Assembly: GCF_002936985.1 (NCBI RefSeq)
Contig: NZ_MPZN01000031.1
Span: forward strand, 1 to 39,356
Source of the DNA: Microterricola pindariensis
Lineage (GTDB): Bacteria; Actinomycetota; Actinomycetes; Actinomycetales; Microbacteriaceae
Reading direction: 5' to 3'
Length of the DNA: 39,356 bases
Every line of letters begins with the position of its first letter. Within the stretch, counting starts at the first letter, position 1. A program made the position numbers and the translations under genes. The notes under the pieces were generated by a model that was not told the origin of the DNA, searched no databases, and saw only the letters and a list, made by a program, of their open reading frames with translations. Below, one piece after another: positions 16,615 through 23,887 of the stretch.

Positions 16615-17562
16615 GTGCACGCGATCGGAATCGACATTGGCGGCACGAAGATCGCCGGGGCGCTCGTCGACGAGTTCGGTTCGATCGTGAAGAGCGAGCG
16701 CGTGCCGACGCCCGCCGGCGACCCGCGGCAGATCGAGGACGCCGTCATCGCGATGGTGCAGTCCCTCTCCGTCGGCGAGCAGGTCGCCGCCGCCGGCGTC
16801 GCCGCCGCCGGGTTCATCGACGCCGCCCAGTCCACCGTCTACTACGCACCGAACATCAACTGGCGCAACGAGCCGTTCCGGGCTGTGCTCGAGGAACGCC
16901 TCGACCTCCCCGTCATCATCGAGAACGATGCCAACGCCGCCGGCTGGGCCGAGTTCCGCTACGGCGCCGGCCGCCTGTACAGCGACATGGTCACCCTCAC
17001 CATCGGCACCGGGGTCGGCGGGGCCATCGTCAGCGGCGACCGCCTGTTCCGCGGCGGCTTCGGCGTCGGCGCCGAGCTCGGCCACCTGCGCGTCGTTCCG
17101 GACGGCCTGCCCTGTGGCTGCGGCGCCCGCGGCTGCATCGAGCAGTACGGCTCTGGCCGGGCGCTGCTGCGCATGGCCAATGAGTACGCGGATGCCGGCG
17201 GCATCGGCCAGGGCCTGGCCGAGCTGCGCTCCGAGCGCGGCGAACTCCGTGGAGAGGACGTCGCCCAGCTGATCACCGCCGGCGACAGCGGGGCGCTGGC
17301 CGCCCTCCGCCAGCTCGGCCACTGGCTCGGCCAGACAGCCGCCAGCCTCTCGGCCGTGCTCGACCCGCAGGTCTTCGTCTTCGGCGGCGGTGTGGCCTCG
17401 GCCGGCGAGCTGCTGCTCGACCCCATCCGCACGGCCTACCTGGAGCACCTCCCGGCGCGCGGCTATCACCCGGAGCCGACGTTCCTCGTCGCCGAACTCG
17501 TCAACGACGCCGGCGTCGTGGGCGCAGCCGACCTCGCTAGGCTGAGCACGAGCCAGAAGTAG
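16615..17562 (+). CDS. glk: ROK-family glucokinase
   Basis: A 315-residue ROK sugar kinase. The N-terminal phosphate loop IGIDIGGTKIAGALVDE is followed by catalytic D105 in ENDANAAGWAE, the sugar-binding EXGH (E154-H157), and the zinc-binding CGCGARGCIE (C167, C169, C174). These fit ROK glucokinases, which phosphorylate glucose with ATP; fructokinase or N-acetylmannosamine kinase activity cannot be ruled out. I chose GTG 16615, with GAAAGG 9 bases upstream; the frame is open much further upstream but lacks a start signal there. The next gene, an acyltransferase, begins 12 bases after the stop. Corynebacteria have the same glk-plsC pairing near aroG and pknL. Confidence 0.91.
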   Translation: MHAIGIDIGGTKIAGALVDEFGSIVKSERVPTPAGDPRQIEDAVIAMVQSLSVGEQVAAAGVAAAGFIDAAQSTVYYAPNINWRNEPFRAVLEERLDLPVIIENDANAAGWAEFRYGAGRLYSDMVTLTIGTGVGGAIVSGDRLFRGGFGVGAELGHLRVVPDGLPCGCGARGCIEQYGSGRALLRMANEYADAGGIGQGLAELRSERGELRGEDVAQLITAGDSGALAALRQLGHWLGQTAASLSAVLDPQVFVFGGGVASAGELLLDPIRTAYLEHLPARGYHPEPTFLVAELVNDAGVVGAADLARLSTSQK

Positions 17563-17574
17563 GGAGGTGACGCC

Positions 17575-18264
17575 ATGTTCTACTGGATCATGAAGAACAT
17601 CGTCATCGGGCCGATCCTGCTGGCGCTGTTCCGTCCCTGGGTGACCGGGTTGGAGAAGGTGCCGAAGTCCGGGGGAGTGATCCTCGCCTCCAACCACCTC
17701 TCGTTCATCGACTCCATTTTCCTGCCGCTCGTCGTCGAGCGGCGCATGGCGTTCTTGGCCAAGAGCGAGTACTTCACCGGCAAGGGCCTGAAGGGCGCGC
17801 TGACGCGGTTCTTCTTCACCGCGTCCGGCCAGCTGCCGATCGACCGCTCCGGCGGCAAGGCCTCCGAGGCCTCCCTGAACACCGGCCTGGCGGTTCTGGG
17901 CCGCGGCGAGGTGCTCGGCATCTACCCGGAGGGCACCCGCAGCCCCGACGGCAAGATGTACCGCGGCCGCACCGGCGTCGCCCGGATGGTGCTGGAGGCC
18001 GGCGTCCCGATCATCCCCGTCGCGATGATCGACACCGAGAAGGTGATGCCGATCGGCAAGCGCCTGCCCAAGATCCGGCGCATCGGGATCGTCATCGGCG
18101 AGCCGCTGGACTTCAGCCGCTTCGAGGGAATGGAGGGCGACCGGTTCGTGTTGCGCTCTGTGACGGACGAGCTGATGTACGAACTGCGCGCGCTGAGCGG
18201 GCAGGAGTATGTCGACGTCTACGCCAGCTCCGTGAAGGAGCAGAGGGCCGCGCTTTCGCGCTAG
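17575..18264 (+). CDS. plsC: 1-acyl-sn-glycerol-3-phosphate acyltransferase
   Basis: This 229-residue membrane-associated enzyme has both canonical acyltransferase motifs: NHLSFID (H41, D46) and IYPEGTRSPDG (residues 116-126). An N-terminal hydrophobic segment anchors it. It acylates lysophosphatidate to phosphatidate in phospholipid synthesis. The start ATG follows GGGAGGTGA, the strongest ribosome-binding site in this region. It shares a transcript with glk and ends before a GC-rich hairpin. Compared with the homologue at 3446-4234 this copy is closer to the family norm. Confidence 0.93.
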   Translation: MFYWIMKNIVIGPILLALFRPWVTGLEKVPKSGGVILASNHLSFIDSIFLPLVVERRMAFLAKSEYFTGKGLKGALTRFFFTASGQLPIDRSGGKASEASLNTGLAVLGRGEVLGIYPEGTRSPDGKMYRGRTGVARMVLEAGVPIIPVAMIDTEKVMPIGKRLPKIRRIGIVIGEPLDFSRFEGMEGDRFVLRSVTDELMYELRALSGQEYVDVYASSVKEQRAALSR

Positions 18265-18278
18265 GCTCGTGAGCATAT

Positions 18279-18300
18279 CGGCGGCCGCTTCCGGCCGCCG
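18279..18300 (+). terminator. GC-rich stem-loop after plsC
   Basis: CGGCGGCC (18279-18286) and GGCCGCCG (18293-18300) form a perfect 8-bp stem with a GCTTCC loop. Only a weak TTCATT tail follows. It could terminate the glk-plsC transcript or lie in the aroG leader. Confidence 0.55.
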
Positions 18301-18350
18301 TTCATTCCGACATCCCTCTGATGTCGCCTCGAGAAAACAGGAATAGTCCC

Positions 18351-19730
18351 GTGGTACACCCCACCGAACCGGTTGTTTTGGCAGATCCCTCTGTGATTGC
18401 CGGTCTGGACTATTGGCGCACGCTCCCGATCAAGCAGCAGCCTGACTGGCAGGACCCCGAGGCGACCGCAGCGGCATCCGCCGAGCTCGCCACGCTGCCG
18501 CCGCTGGTGTTCGCCGGCGAGGTCGACCAGCTGCGCACCCGTCTGGCCGCCGCGGCCCAGGGCCAGGCGTTCCTGCTGCAGGGCGGCGACTGCGCCGAGA
18601 CCTTCGCGGGAGCGACGGCCGACCAGATCCGCGACCGGGTCAAGACGGTGCTGCAGATGGCCGTCGTGCTCACCTACGGCGCGTCGATGCCCGTCGTCAA
18701 GATGGGCCGCATGGCCGGACAGTTCGCCAAGCCCCGCTCCAGCGACAACGAGACGCGCGGCGACGTGACCCTGCCCGCCTACCGCGGCGACATCGTCAAC
18801 GGCTACGACTTCACCCCCGAGTCGCGCCAGGCAGACCCGCAGCGACTGATCAAGGGCTACCACACGGCCGCCTCGACGCTGAACCTGATCCGTGCCTTCA
18901 CGCAGGGCGGCTTCGCCGACCTCCGCCAGGTGCACAGCTGGAACCAGGGCTTCGCCGCCAACCCGGCCAACCAGCGCTACGAGAAGCTGGCCCGCGAGAT
19001 CGACCGCGCCATCGGCTTCATGGCCGCCTGCGGGGCCGACTTCGACGAGCTGAAGCGCACCGAGTTCTACACCGGCCACGAGGGCCTGCTGATGGACTAC
19101 GAGCGCCCCCTGACGCGCATCGACTCGCGCACGGGAACCCCGTACAACACCTCATCGCACTTCATCTGGATCGGTGAGCGCACCCGCGAGCTGGACGGCG
19201 CACACGTCGACTTCCTCAGCCGCGTGCGCAACCCGATCGGCGTCAAGCTCGGCCCGACCACGACGACCGACGACATGATGCGCCTGGTCGACAAGCTCGA
19301 CCCGAACCGCGAGCCCGGCCGCCTGACCTTCATCACCCGGATGGGCGCCGGCAAGATCCGCGACGCGCTTCCCCCGCTGCTGGAGGCCATCAAGGCCAGC
19401 GACGCCCTGCCGCTCTGGGTCACCGACCCCATGCACGGCAACGGCATCACCACGCCGAACGGCTACAAGACGCGTCGTTTCGACGACGTCGTCGACGAGG
19501 TCAAGGGCTTCTTCGAGGCGCACCGCGCGGTCGGCACGAACCCGGGCGGCATCCACGTCGAGCTCACCGGTGACGACGTCACCGAGTGCCTCGGCGGCAG
19601 CGAGCACATCGACGAGGCCACGCTGGCCACGCGCTACGAGTCGCTCTGCGACCCGCGCCTGAACCACATGCAGTCGCTGGAGCTGGCCTTCCTGGTCGCC
19701 GAGGAGCTGGCGGCAGACAAGCAGCGCTAG
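18351..19730 (+). CDS. aroG: Class II 3-deoxy-7-phosphoheptulonate (DAHP) synthase
   Basis: The enzyme condenses phosphoenolpyruvate and erythrose-4-phosphate in the first step of the shikimate pathway. It is the plant-like class II type: DYWRTLPIKQQPDW near the N-terminus, LLQGGDCAETF, MGRMAGQFAKPR, PAYRGDIVNGYDF, HEGLLMDYERPLTR and WVTDPMHGNGI. From GTG 18351 it has 459 residues, close to the mycobacterial AroG length; that start has AGGA 8 bases upstream, whereas ATG 18321 has no ribosome-binding site. Class II enzymes of actinobacteria are feedback-inhibited and can activate a chorismate mutase partner, not seen here. A perfect palindromic terminator follows. Confidence 0.95.
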   Translation: MVHPTEPVVLADPSVIAGLDYWRTLPIKQQPDWQDPEATAAASAELATLPPLVFAGEVDQLRTRLAAAAQGQAFLLQGGDCAETFAGATADQIRDRVKTVLQMAVVLTYGASMPVVKMGRMAGQFAKPRSSDNETRGDVTLPAYRGDIVNGYDFTPESRQADPQRLIKGYHTAASTLNLIRAFTQGGFADLRQVHSWNQGFAANPANQRYEKLAREIDRAIGFMAACGADFDELKRTEFYTGHEGLLMDYERPLTRIDSRTGTPYNTSSHFIWIGERTRELDGAHVDFLSRVRNPIGVKLGPTTTTDDMMRLVDKLDPNREPGRLTFITRMGAGKIRDALPPLLEAIKASDALPLWVTDPMHGNGITTPNGYKTRRFDDVVDEVKGFFEAHRAVGTNPGGIHVELTGDDVTECLGGSEHIDEATLATRYESLCDPRLNHMQSLELAFLVAEELAADKQR

Positions 19731-19745
19731 CCGCTTCGAGCCGAG

Positions 19746-19790
19746 ACGACGGATGCCGCGCCCCACACTGTGGGGCGCGGCATCCGTCGT
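19746..19790 (+). terminator. Perfect 22-bp stem palindrome, terminator after aroG
   Basis: Bases 19746-19767 are exactly complementary to 19769-19790, with a single C between them, so the whole element is a near-continuous palindrome with core CCCCACACTGTGGGG. TTT follows on the plus strand. It lies between convergent aroG and the kinase gene and could stop transcripts from both sides. Confidence 0.8.
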
Positions 19791-19807
19791 TTGAGCGGCC
19801 CGCCCGC

Positions 19808-19875
19808 GCAGGGGCTCGCGGGGCGCAGGGGCTCGCGGGGCGCATGGGCGCGCCGGGCGCATGGGCGCGCCGGCG
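19808..19875. repeat. Four tandem 17-bp repeats
   Basis: Two copies of GCAGGGGCTCGCGGGGC (19808-19824, 19825-19841) are followed directly by GCATGGGCGCGCCGGGC (19842-19858) and a near-identical copy (19859-19875). The block sits just past the stop of the kinase gene. It is likely a small slippage-prone minisatellite. Confidence 0.75.
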
Positions 19876-19909
19876 CTCCCGCACCGGCAGGGCCAAGCGG
19901 GGCCGGTCG

Positions 19910-21877
19910 TTAGAACGTGACCTGGGCCTTGACGAAGACGGAGGAGCCTCGCTCGAGGAGCTCGCCGGCCGGGGGATCGGTTGAAACCGCCTTCGCCAGG
20001 ACGATGAGCGCCTCCGGGAAGTTGTGGCTGACCTCGAAACCGGCGTCCTTCAGCGTCTGGATCGCATCCTGCAGGCTCATGCCGACAACATCGGGAATCG
20101 CGATCAGGTCGGGGCCCTTCGACACGGTCAGCACGATGGTGGACCCGGGCCGAACGGGCCCGTCGCCCTGCGGCGAGGCGGAGATCACGGCGCCGTCCGG
20201 CACGTTCGAGTCGAAGACGGGGTCGGTGGTCTCGACCTCCAGGCCCGCCTGCGTCAGTGTCTCCGTTGCCTCGTCGACGCCCATGCCCGCGACGTTGGGG
20301 ACCGGGCCGGCCGAGACGACGAGGCTCATCGTCGACCGCTCATAGGCGGTCTCGGCGACGGGGTTGCCGTCGGCGTCGAGCACGGCGATGACGGACCCGG
20401 CCGGCTGCTCGTCGGTGAAGCGCACGTCGCTCGCCTCCGCGAGCGTGAACAGCGGCGAGAGCTGGGCGCGGGCGTCCGCCTCCGGCAGGCCGACCACGGC
20501 GGGCACGGCGACGATGGCCGGGCCGGTGGAGACGCAGAGGGTCACGGTGCTGCCGCGGGGCAGCGCGGTTCCGATGGCCGGATCGGTGCTGGCGACGAGA
20601 TCCGGCTTGATGCTCGGGTGGGTGCAACTCGCGGTCGCGTCGGCCGGCTGCAGGCCGGCCTCGGCGATCGCCGCCGTGGCGACGTCGACGCTCTGCCCGG
20701 AGACATCGGGAACGCTGGCGCGGGAGCCGGGGCCGGAGCCGAAGTACCAGCCAGTGCCGGCGGCGAGGCCGGCGAGGAGCACGATGGCCGCGAACAGCCA
20801 GTAGCCGCGGCGCTTGCGCGCGCCGGCCTTGCCGCGCAGCAGCACGGCGCTGTCGGCCTCCGCCGCCTCGACGGGGCCCGTGCGGTGGCGGGCACCCAGG
20901 ATCTGGGTCTCGGCGTCGGAGCCGGCGAAGTCGTCGACGCCGCCCGCCAGCGCGCCGCCGCCGAGCACCATGGTCTGGGCGAGGGGGCCCGGCAGCACCG
21001 TGGTGGCCGCGGTGGCGTTCGGGTCGACGGCGCCCGGCATGCCCGCGGTCACCGCGAGCAGCTGCTCGAGCATGGCGCCGGCATCCCGCGGCCGGTCCTC
21101 CGGGTCGCGGGCGGACGCCCAGAGCACGAGCTCGTCGAGCTCGTGGGGGAGCCCGGCCACCTTGAGGCTGGGGGCGGGAACGGAGTCGTTGGCGTGCTGG
21201 TAGGCGATCTGCATCGGCGCCTCGCCGACGAAGGGCTGCTCGCCGGTGAGCATCTCGTACATCATGATGCCGAGGGCGTAGATGTCGCTGCGGGCGTCGG
21301 CGACGCCGCGGGTGACGAGCTCGGGGGAGAGGTAGGCAATCGTGCCGAGCAGGGCCTGGCCGGTCGCGGTGTTCGCGCTGGCCGCGCGGGCCAGGCCGAA
21401 GTCGCCGAGCTTGATGCGGCCGTCGTCGGCCAGCAGCACGTTCTCCGGCTTCAGGTCGCGGTGCACGATGCCCGCCTTGTGCGCGGCGGCGAGCCCGCCC
21501 AGCACGGCGGTGACGATGTCGACGGTCTGTTCCGGGGTGAGCTTGCCGTAATCCTTCAGCAGGTCGCGCAGGGTGATGCCCGGCAGGTACTCCATCACCA
21601 TGTAGGCCATGTCGGAGTCCTGGCCCTGGTCGAAGACGTTGACGACGTTGGGGTGGGCCAGCCGCGCGGCGGAGCGGGCCTCCTGCACGAAGCGGGTCTT
21701 GAAGGTGTCGTCGTCGGCCAGGTGGCCGTGCATGATCTTGATCGCGACGCGGCGCTCGAGGCGCAGATCGGTGGCGAGGTAGACGGTCGCCATGCCGCCG
21801 CGGGCGATGCGGGAGCGCACCTGATAACGGCCGTCAATCAGACGGCCGATCATCGGGTCATTCGGTGTGGAGCTCAC
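19910..21877 (-). CDS. Membrane Ser/Thr protein kinase with four PASTA domains (PknL/PknB family)
   Basis: This 655-residue kinase has a cytoplasmic kinase domain at about 17-275: glycine loop ARGGMATVY, VAIK lysine K47, HRDLKPEN (D141) and DFG at 159-161. A linker rich in Thr and Ala follows, then one transmembrane helix at 360-379 and four extracellular PASTA domains (about 388-453, 456-523, 525-590, 592-655). PASTA domains bind muropeptides or lipid II, so this is a cell-wall-sensing kinase that phosphorylates growth and division proteins. GTG start. Position between aroG and the Rv2175c-like gene matches mycobacterial pknL (Rv2176), whose known substrate is Rv2175c; I recall that the mycobacterial PknL lacks PASTA domains. 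PknB itself cannot be excluded from sequence alone. Confidence 0.92.
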   Translation of the reverse strand: MSSTPNDPMIGRLIDGRYQVRSRIARGGMATVYLATDLRLERRVAIKIMHGHLADDDTFKTRFVQEARSAARLAHPNVVNVFDQGQDSDMAYMVMEYLPGITLRDLLKDYGKLTPEQTVDIVTAVLGGLAAAHKAGIVHRDLKPENVLLADDGRIKLGDFGLARAASANTATGQALLGTIAYLSPELVTRGVADARSDIYALGIMMYEMLTGEQPFVGEAPMQIAYQHANDSVPAPSLKVAGLPHELDELVLWASARDPEDRPRDAGAMLEQLLAVTAGMPGAVDPNATAATTVLPGPLAQTMVLGGGALAGGVDDFAGSDAETQILGARHRTGPVEAAEADSAVLLRGKAGARKRRGYWLFAAIVLLAGLAAGTGWYFGSGPGSRASVPDVSGQSVDVATAAIAEAGLQPADATASCTHPSIKPDLVASTDPAIGTALPRGSTVTLCVSTGPAIVAVPAVVGLPEADARAQLSPLFTLAEASDVRFTDEQPAGSVIAVLDADGNPVAETAYERSTMSLVVSAGPVPNVAGMGVDEATETLTQAGLEVETTDPVFDSNVPDGAVISASPQGDGPVRPGSTIVLTVSKGPDLIAIPDVVGMSLQDAIQTLKDAGFEVSHNFPEALIVLAKAVSTDPPAGELLERGSSVFVKAQVTF

Positions 21878-21995
21878 CGTTGAAGTCTAGGAAGTCCTGG
21901 CTGGTAAACCCCGGCAAAACACCGCGAAGCGGCGCATTGACACGGGGTTGTTATCAGATCTCGTGCCGGAGACGCGTCGCCCCGGGCGTGTCGCC

Positions 21996-23249
21996 CTAGC
22001 CGAGCTGGGCGAGCCAGCTGCGCGCCGAGTGCTCCCAGTTCGCGTAGAGCTCCGGGTGTGCCGAGATCTGCACGGCCTGCGCCGCCTCCGTGACGCTCAT
22101 CGACTGCCAGCCGTGGATGTCGAAGAGCCCGCGCGGAACGATGTCGTTGTCGTTGGGCGCCTGGCCGAAGAAGGCGAGGGTGGCGTACACCGGGTCCGTC
22201 AACTGGGCGGGCGTGCCCCAGCCGGAGCTCGGCCGCTGCTGGAAGAGCCCGAGCGAGTCGCGGTCGCCGTAGTGGATGTTCCGCAGCGTGGATTCCTGTG
22301 CGGCGGTGGCCAGGGCGATGACGATGGCCTCGTCGCTGGCGCCGATGGAGCGGGCCACGTCGACGATGATGCGCGCGTTCTCGCGCATCTCACCGCTGAG
22401 CGGAACCGTGTCGGCGCCGGCGGCGTGACCGGCGGCCGCCTCGGGGACGACCTCACGCACGAGCACGGCCGGGGCGAGCGCGGCGCCCGGCAGGGCAAGC
22501 GTTTGCCCCGGGTAGATGATGCTCGACCAGCCGAGCCCGTTGGCGTCGAGCAGGGCCTGCACCGAGACGCCCGCTGCGCCGGCGATGCCGCTGATCGTGT
22601 CGCCAGAGCCCACGGTGTGGGTGCCGCCGGAGCCCGCCGATGCGGATGCGGTGGAGGCGGCGGGCGCTGGCGCCTCGCCGGCATCCGGCAGCACGATGGT
22701 CTGGCCGGGGAAGATGAGGCTCTGCGCGTGCAGGCCGTTGGCGCTGAGCAGCACCTGGCTGCTGATGCCGTGGGCGGCGGCGATGCCGCTGATGGTGTCG
22801 CCGCTGGCGACGGTGTACCGGGAGATCTCGGAGGACGGGGTGGCCGGCGCCGCGGCGACCGCGATCGGGCTGCCGCCGAGGCTGAGCTGCTGGCCGGGGA
22901 AGATGACCGCGGACCAGCCGAGGCCGTTCTGCGCCAGCACGGCGGCCGTGGAGAGGCCGAAGCGCGCGGCGATGCCGCTGACGGTGTCGCCCTCGACGAC
23001 GGTGTAGCTGGAGGGCGCGGGGGCAGCGGTGACGGCTGCCGGGGCTGCTGTGAGCTTGGGCGTCGGAATGGCGGCGCGCGGCTTGAGCGTCGGCTTGGGC
23101 GTCGTCGCGGCCTCTGCCGGTTGCGCGAAGTTCAACGACACCGCGATCGCACTGGCGACGGCGAGCGGGATGGTGACGAAGGAGGACCGCCGTTTGGCGG
23201 ATGCGCGGAGCGCCGCGCGGCGTGTGGTCGTGCCTTCGATTTCGTTCAT
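21996..23249 (-). CDS. Secreted triple-LysM protein with lysozyme-like C-terminal domain
   Basis: The 417-residue product starts with an Arg-rich segment and a signal peptide (VTIPLAVASAIAVSLN, cleavage after about AEA at residue 47). A Pro/Ala linker and three LysM peptidoglycan-binding modules follow, at about 82-124, 145-187 and 211-253, each ending in (F/Y)PGQxLxL. The last 130 residues contain AAQESTLRN (E319) and YGDRDSLGLFQQRPSSGWGT, a pattern of actinobacterial lysozyme-like or transglycosylase-like domains with E319 as candidate catalytic acid; enzymatic activity is inferred. I chose ATG 23249; the frame is open to 23324. It probably remodels the wall. A nine-unit repeat array lies upstream. 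Confidence 0.85.
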   Translation of the reverse strand: MNEIEGTTTRRAALRASAKRRSSFVTIPLAVASAIAVSLNFAQPAEAATTPKPTLKPRAAIPTPKLTAAPAAVTAAPAPSSYTVVEGDTVSGIAARFGLSTAAVLAQNGLGWSAVIFPGQQLSLGGSPIAVAAAPATPSSEISRYTVASGDTISGIAAAHGISSQVLLSANGLHAQSLIFPGQTIVLPDAGEAPAPAASTASASAGSGGTHTVGSGDTISGIAGAAGVSVQALLDANGLGWSSIIYPGQTLALPGAALAPAVLVREVVPEAAAGHAAGADTVPLSGEMRENARIIVDVARSIGASDEAIVIALATAAQESTLRNIHYGDRDSLGLFQQRPSSGWGTPAQLTDPVYATLAFFGQAPNDNDIVPRGLFDIHGWQSMSVTEAAQAVQISAHPELYANWEHSARSWLAQLG

Positions 23250-23329
23250 CGCCCGATCAGTCTCATGCCCTGGTCCCCGTCCACTTGACCCCTTCACCGT
23301 GGCAGAGAAGTGATCGAGAGTCAATCACT

Positions 23330-23411
23330 GTGGCCAGAGTGTCGGAAGTGCTTTCGTGTGACTGGTGTGACGTAAGTGACAAAAGTGCTTGATGCGGTAA
23401 AAGTGACCAAG
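23330..23411. promoter_or_regulatory. Nine-unit, 9-bp-period GTGAC repeat array
   Basis: Units begin at 23330, 23339, 23348, 23358, 23367, 23376, 23385, 23394 and 23403, so every step is 9 bases except one of 10. Four carry GTGAC exactly (23358, 23367, 23376, 23403); others are GTGGC, GTGTC, GTGCT twice and a degenerate GCGGT. On the minus strand the best pair reads GTCACACCA-GTCACACGA. The array sits between the divergent LysM and Rv2175c-like genes. It resembles direct-repeat operators; MtrA-type response regulators and BldC-like proteins bind such repeats. Confidence 0.7.
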
Positions 23412-23483
23412 ATTCGACTGTTCGCACAATCCGGCTGCGGCGCGCTGGTTTGCAGCGGAGCGTCGACGTGGCACTCTTAGAAC

Positions 23484-23825
23484 GTGACCGATGTGTTCTC
23501 AGGCCGACAGTGGCTAACTATCCCCGACCTTGTTGACCTTCTCGGCGTTGGCCAGAGCCGTGTGCGCCGACTCATTGAGGACAAGCACCTGCTCGCAGTG
23601 CGCCTCGACGGCGTGCTCAAGGTGCCCGCCGACTTCCTGGACGAGTCCGAGCCCCTGACCGCGCTGCGCGGCACGCTGTTCGTGCTCGCCGACGACGGCT
23701 TCAGCGACGATGAGGCCATGGAGTGGCTGCTCAGCGTCGAGGAGAGCCTGCAGGCCGCCCCGATCGACGCGCTGCGCGCCGGCCGCAAGGCCGAGGTGCG
23801 CCGCGTGGCGCAAGCGCTCTCCTAG
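23484..23825 (+). CDS. Rv2175c-like DNA-binding protein
   Basis: This 113-residue protein begins with a small winged helix-turn-helix (QWLTIPDLVDLLGVGQSRVRRLIEDKHLLAVRLDGVLKVP, residues about 9-49) of the excisionase/MerR-like type, followed by a helical C-terminal half. Length, sequence pattern and location match mycobacterial Rv2175c, a nucleoid-binding protein whose DNA binding is abolished when PknL phosphorylates it. The window has a PASTA kinase two genes away, so the same kinase-substrate pair is plausible. GTG start, transcribed from the gap that holds the 9-bp array. It converges with the polyprenyl synthase gene. Confidence 0.85.
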   Translation: MTDVFSGRQWLTIPDLVDLLGVGQSRVRRLIEDKHLLAVRLDGVLKVPADFLDESEPLTALRGTLFVLADDGFSDDEAMEWLLSVEESLQAAPIDALRAGRKAEVRRVAQALS

Positions 23826-23832
23826 GCTCTCC

Positions 23833-23880
23833 CGCTGGGTGAGCCTGTCGTCACCGCGGTTTCGACAGGCTCATCCAACG
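23833..23880. terminator. Inverted repeat between convergent genes
   Basis: GCTGGGTGAGCCTGTCG (23835-23851) pairs with CGACAGGCTCATCCAAC (23864-23880), 15 of 17 positions matching, with a 12-base loop. It may act as a bidirectional terminator. Parts recur at 7854-7872 (one difference in 19) and, inverted, at 14487-14502. Confidence 0.65.
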
Positions 23881-23887
23881 CCGGCTG

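Noticed and set aside
18265-18350. Transcription attenuator with leader peptide before aroG
   Set aside because: The GC hairpin is present, but no short frame rich in Trp, Phe or Tyr codons precedes it.
23250-23330. c-di-AMP (ydaO) riboswitch before the LysM gene
   Set aside because: Such riboswitches precede many actinobacterial wall hydrolase genes, but I could not find its conserved segments or a fitting multi-stem fold in this short leader.
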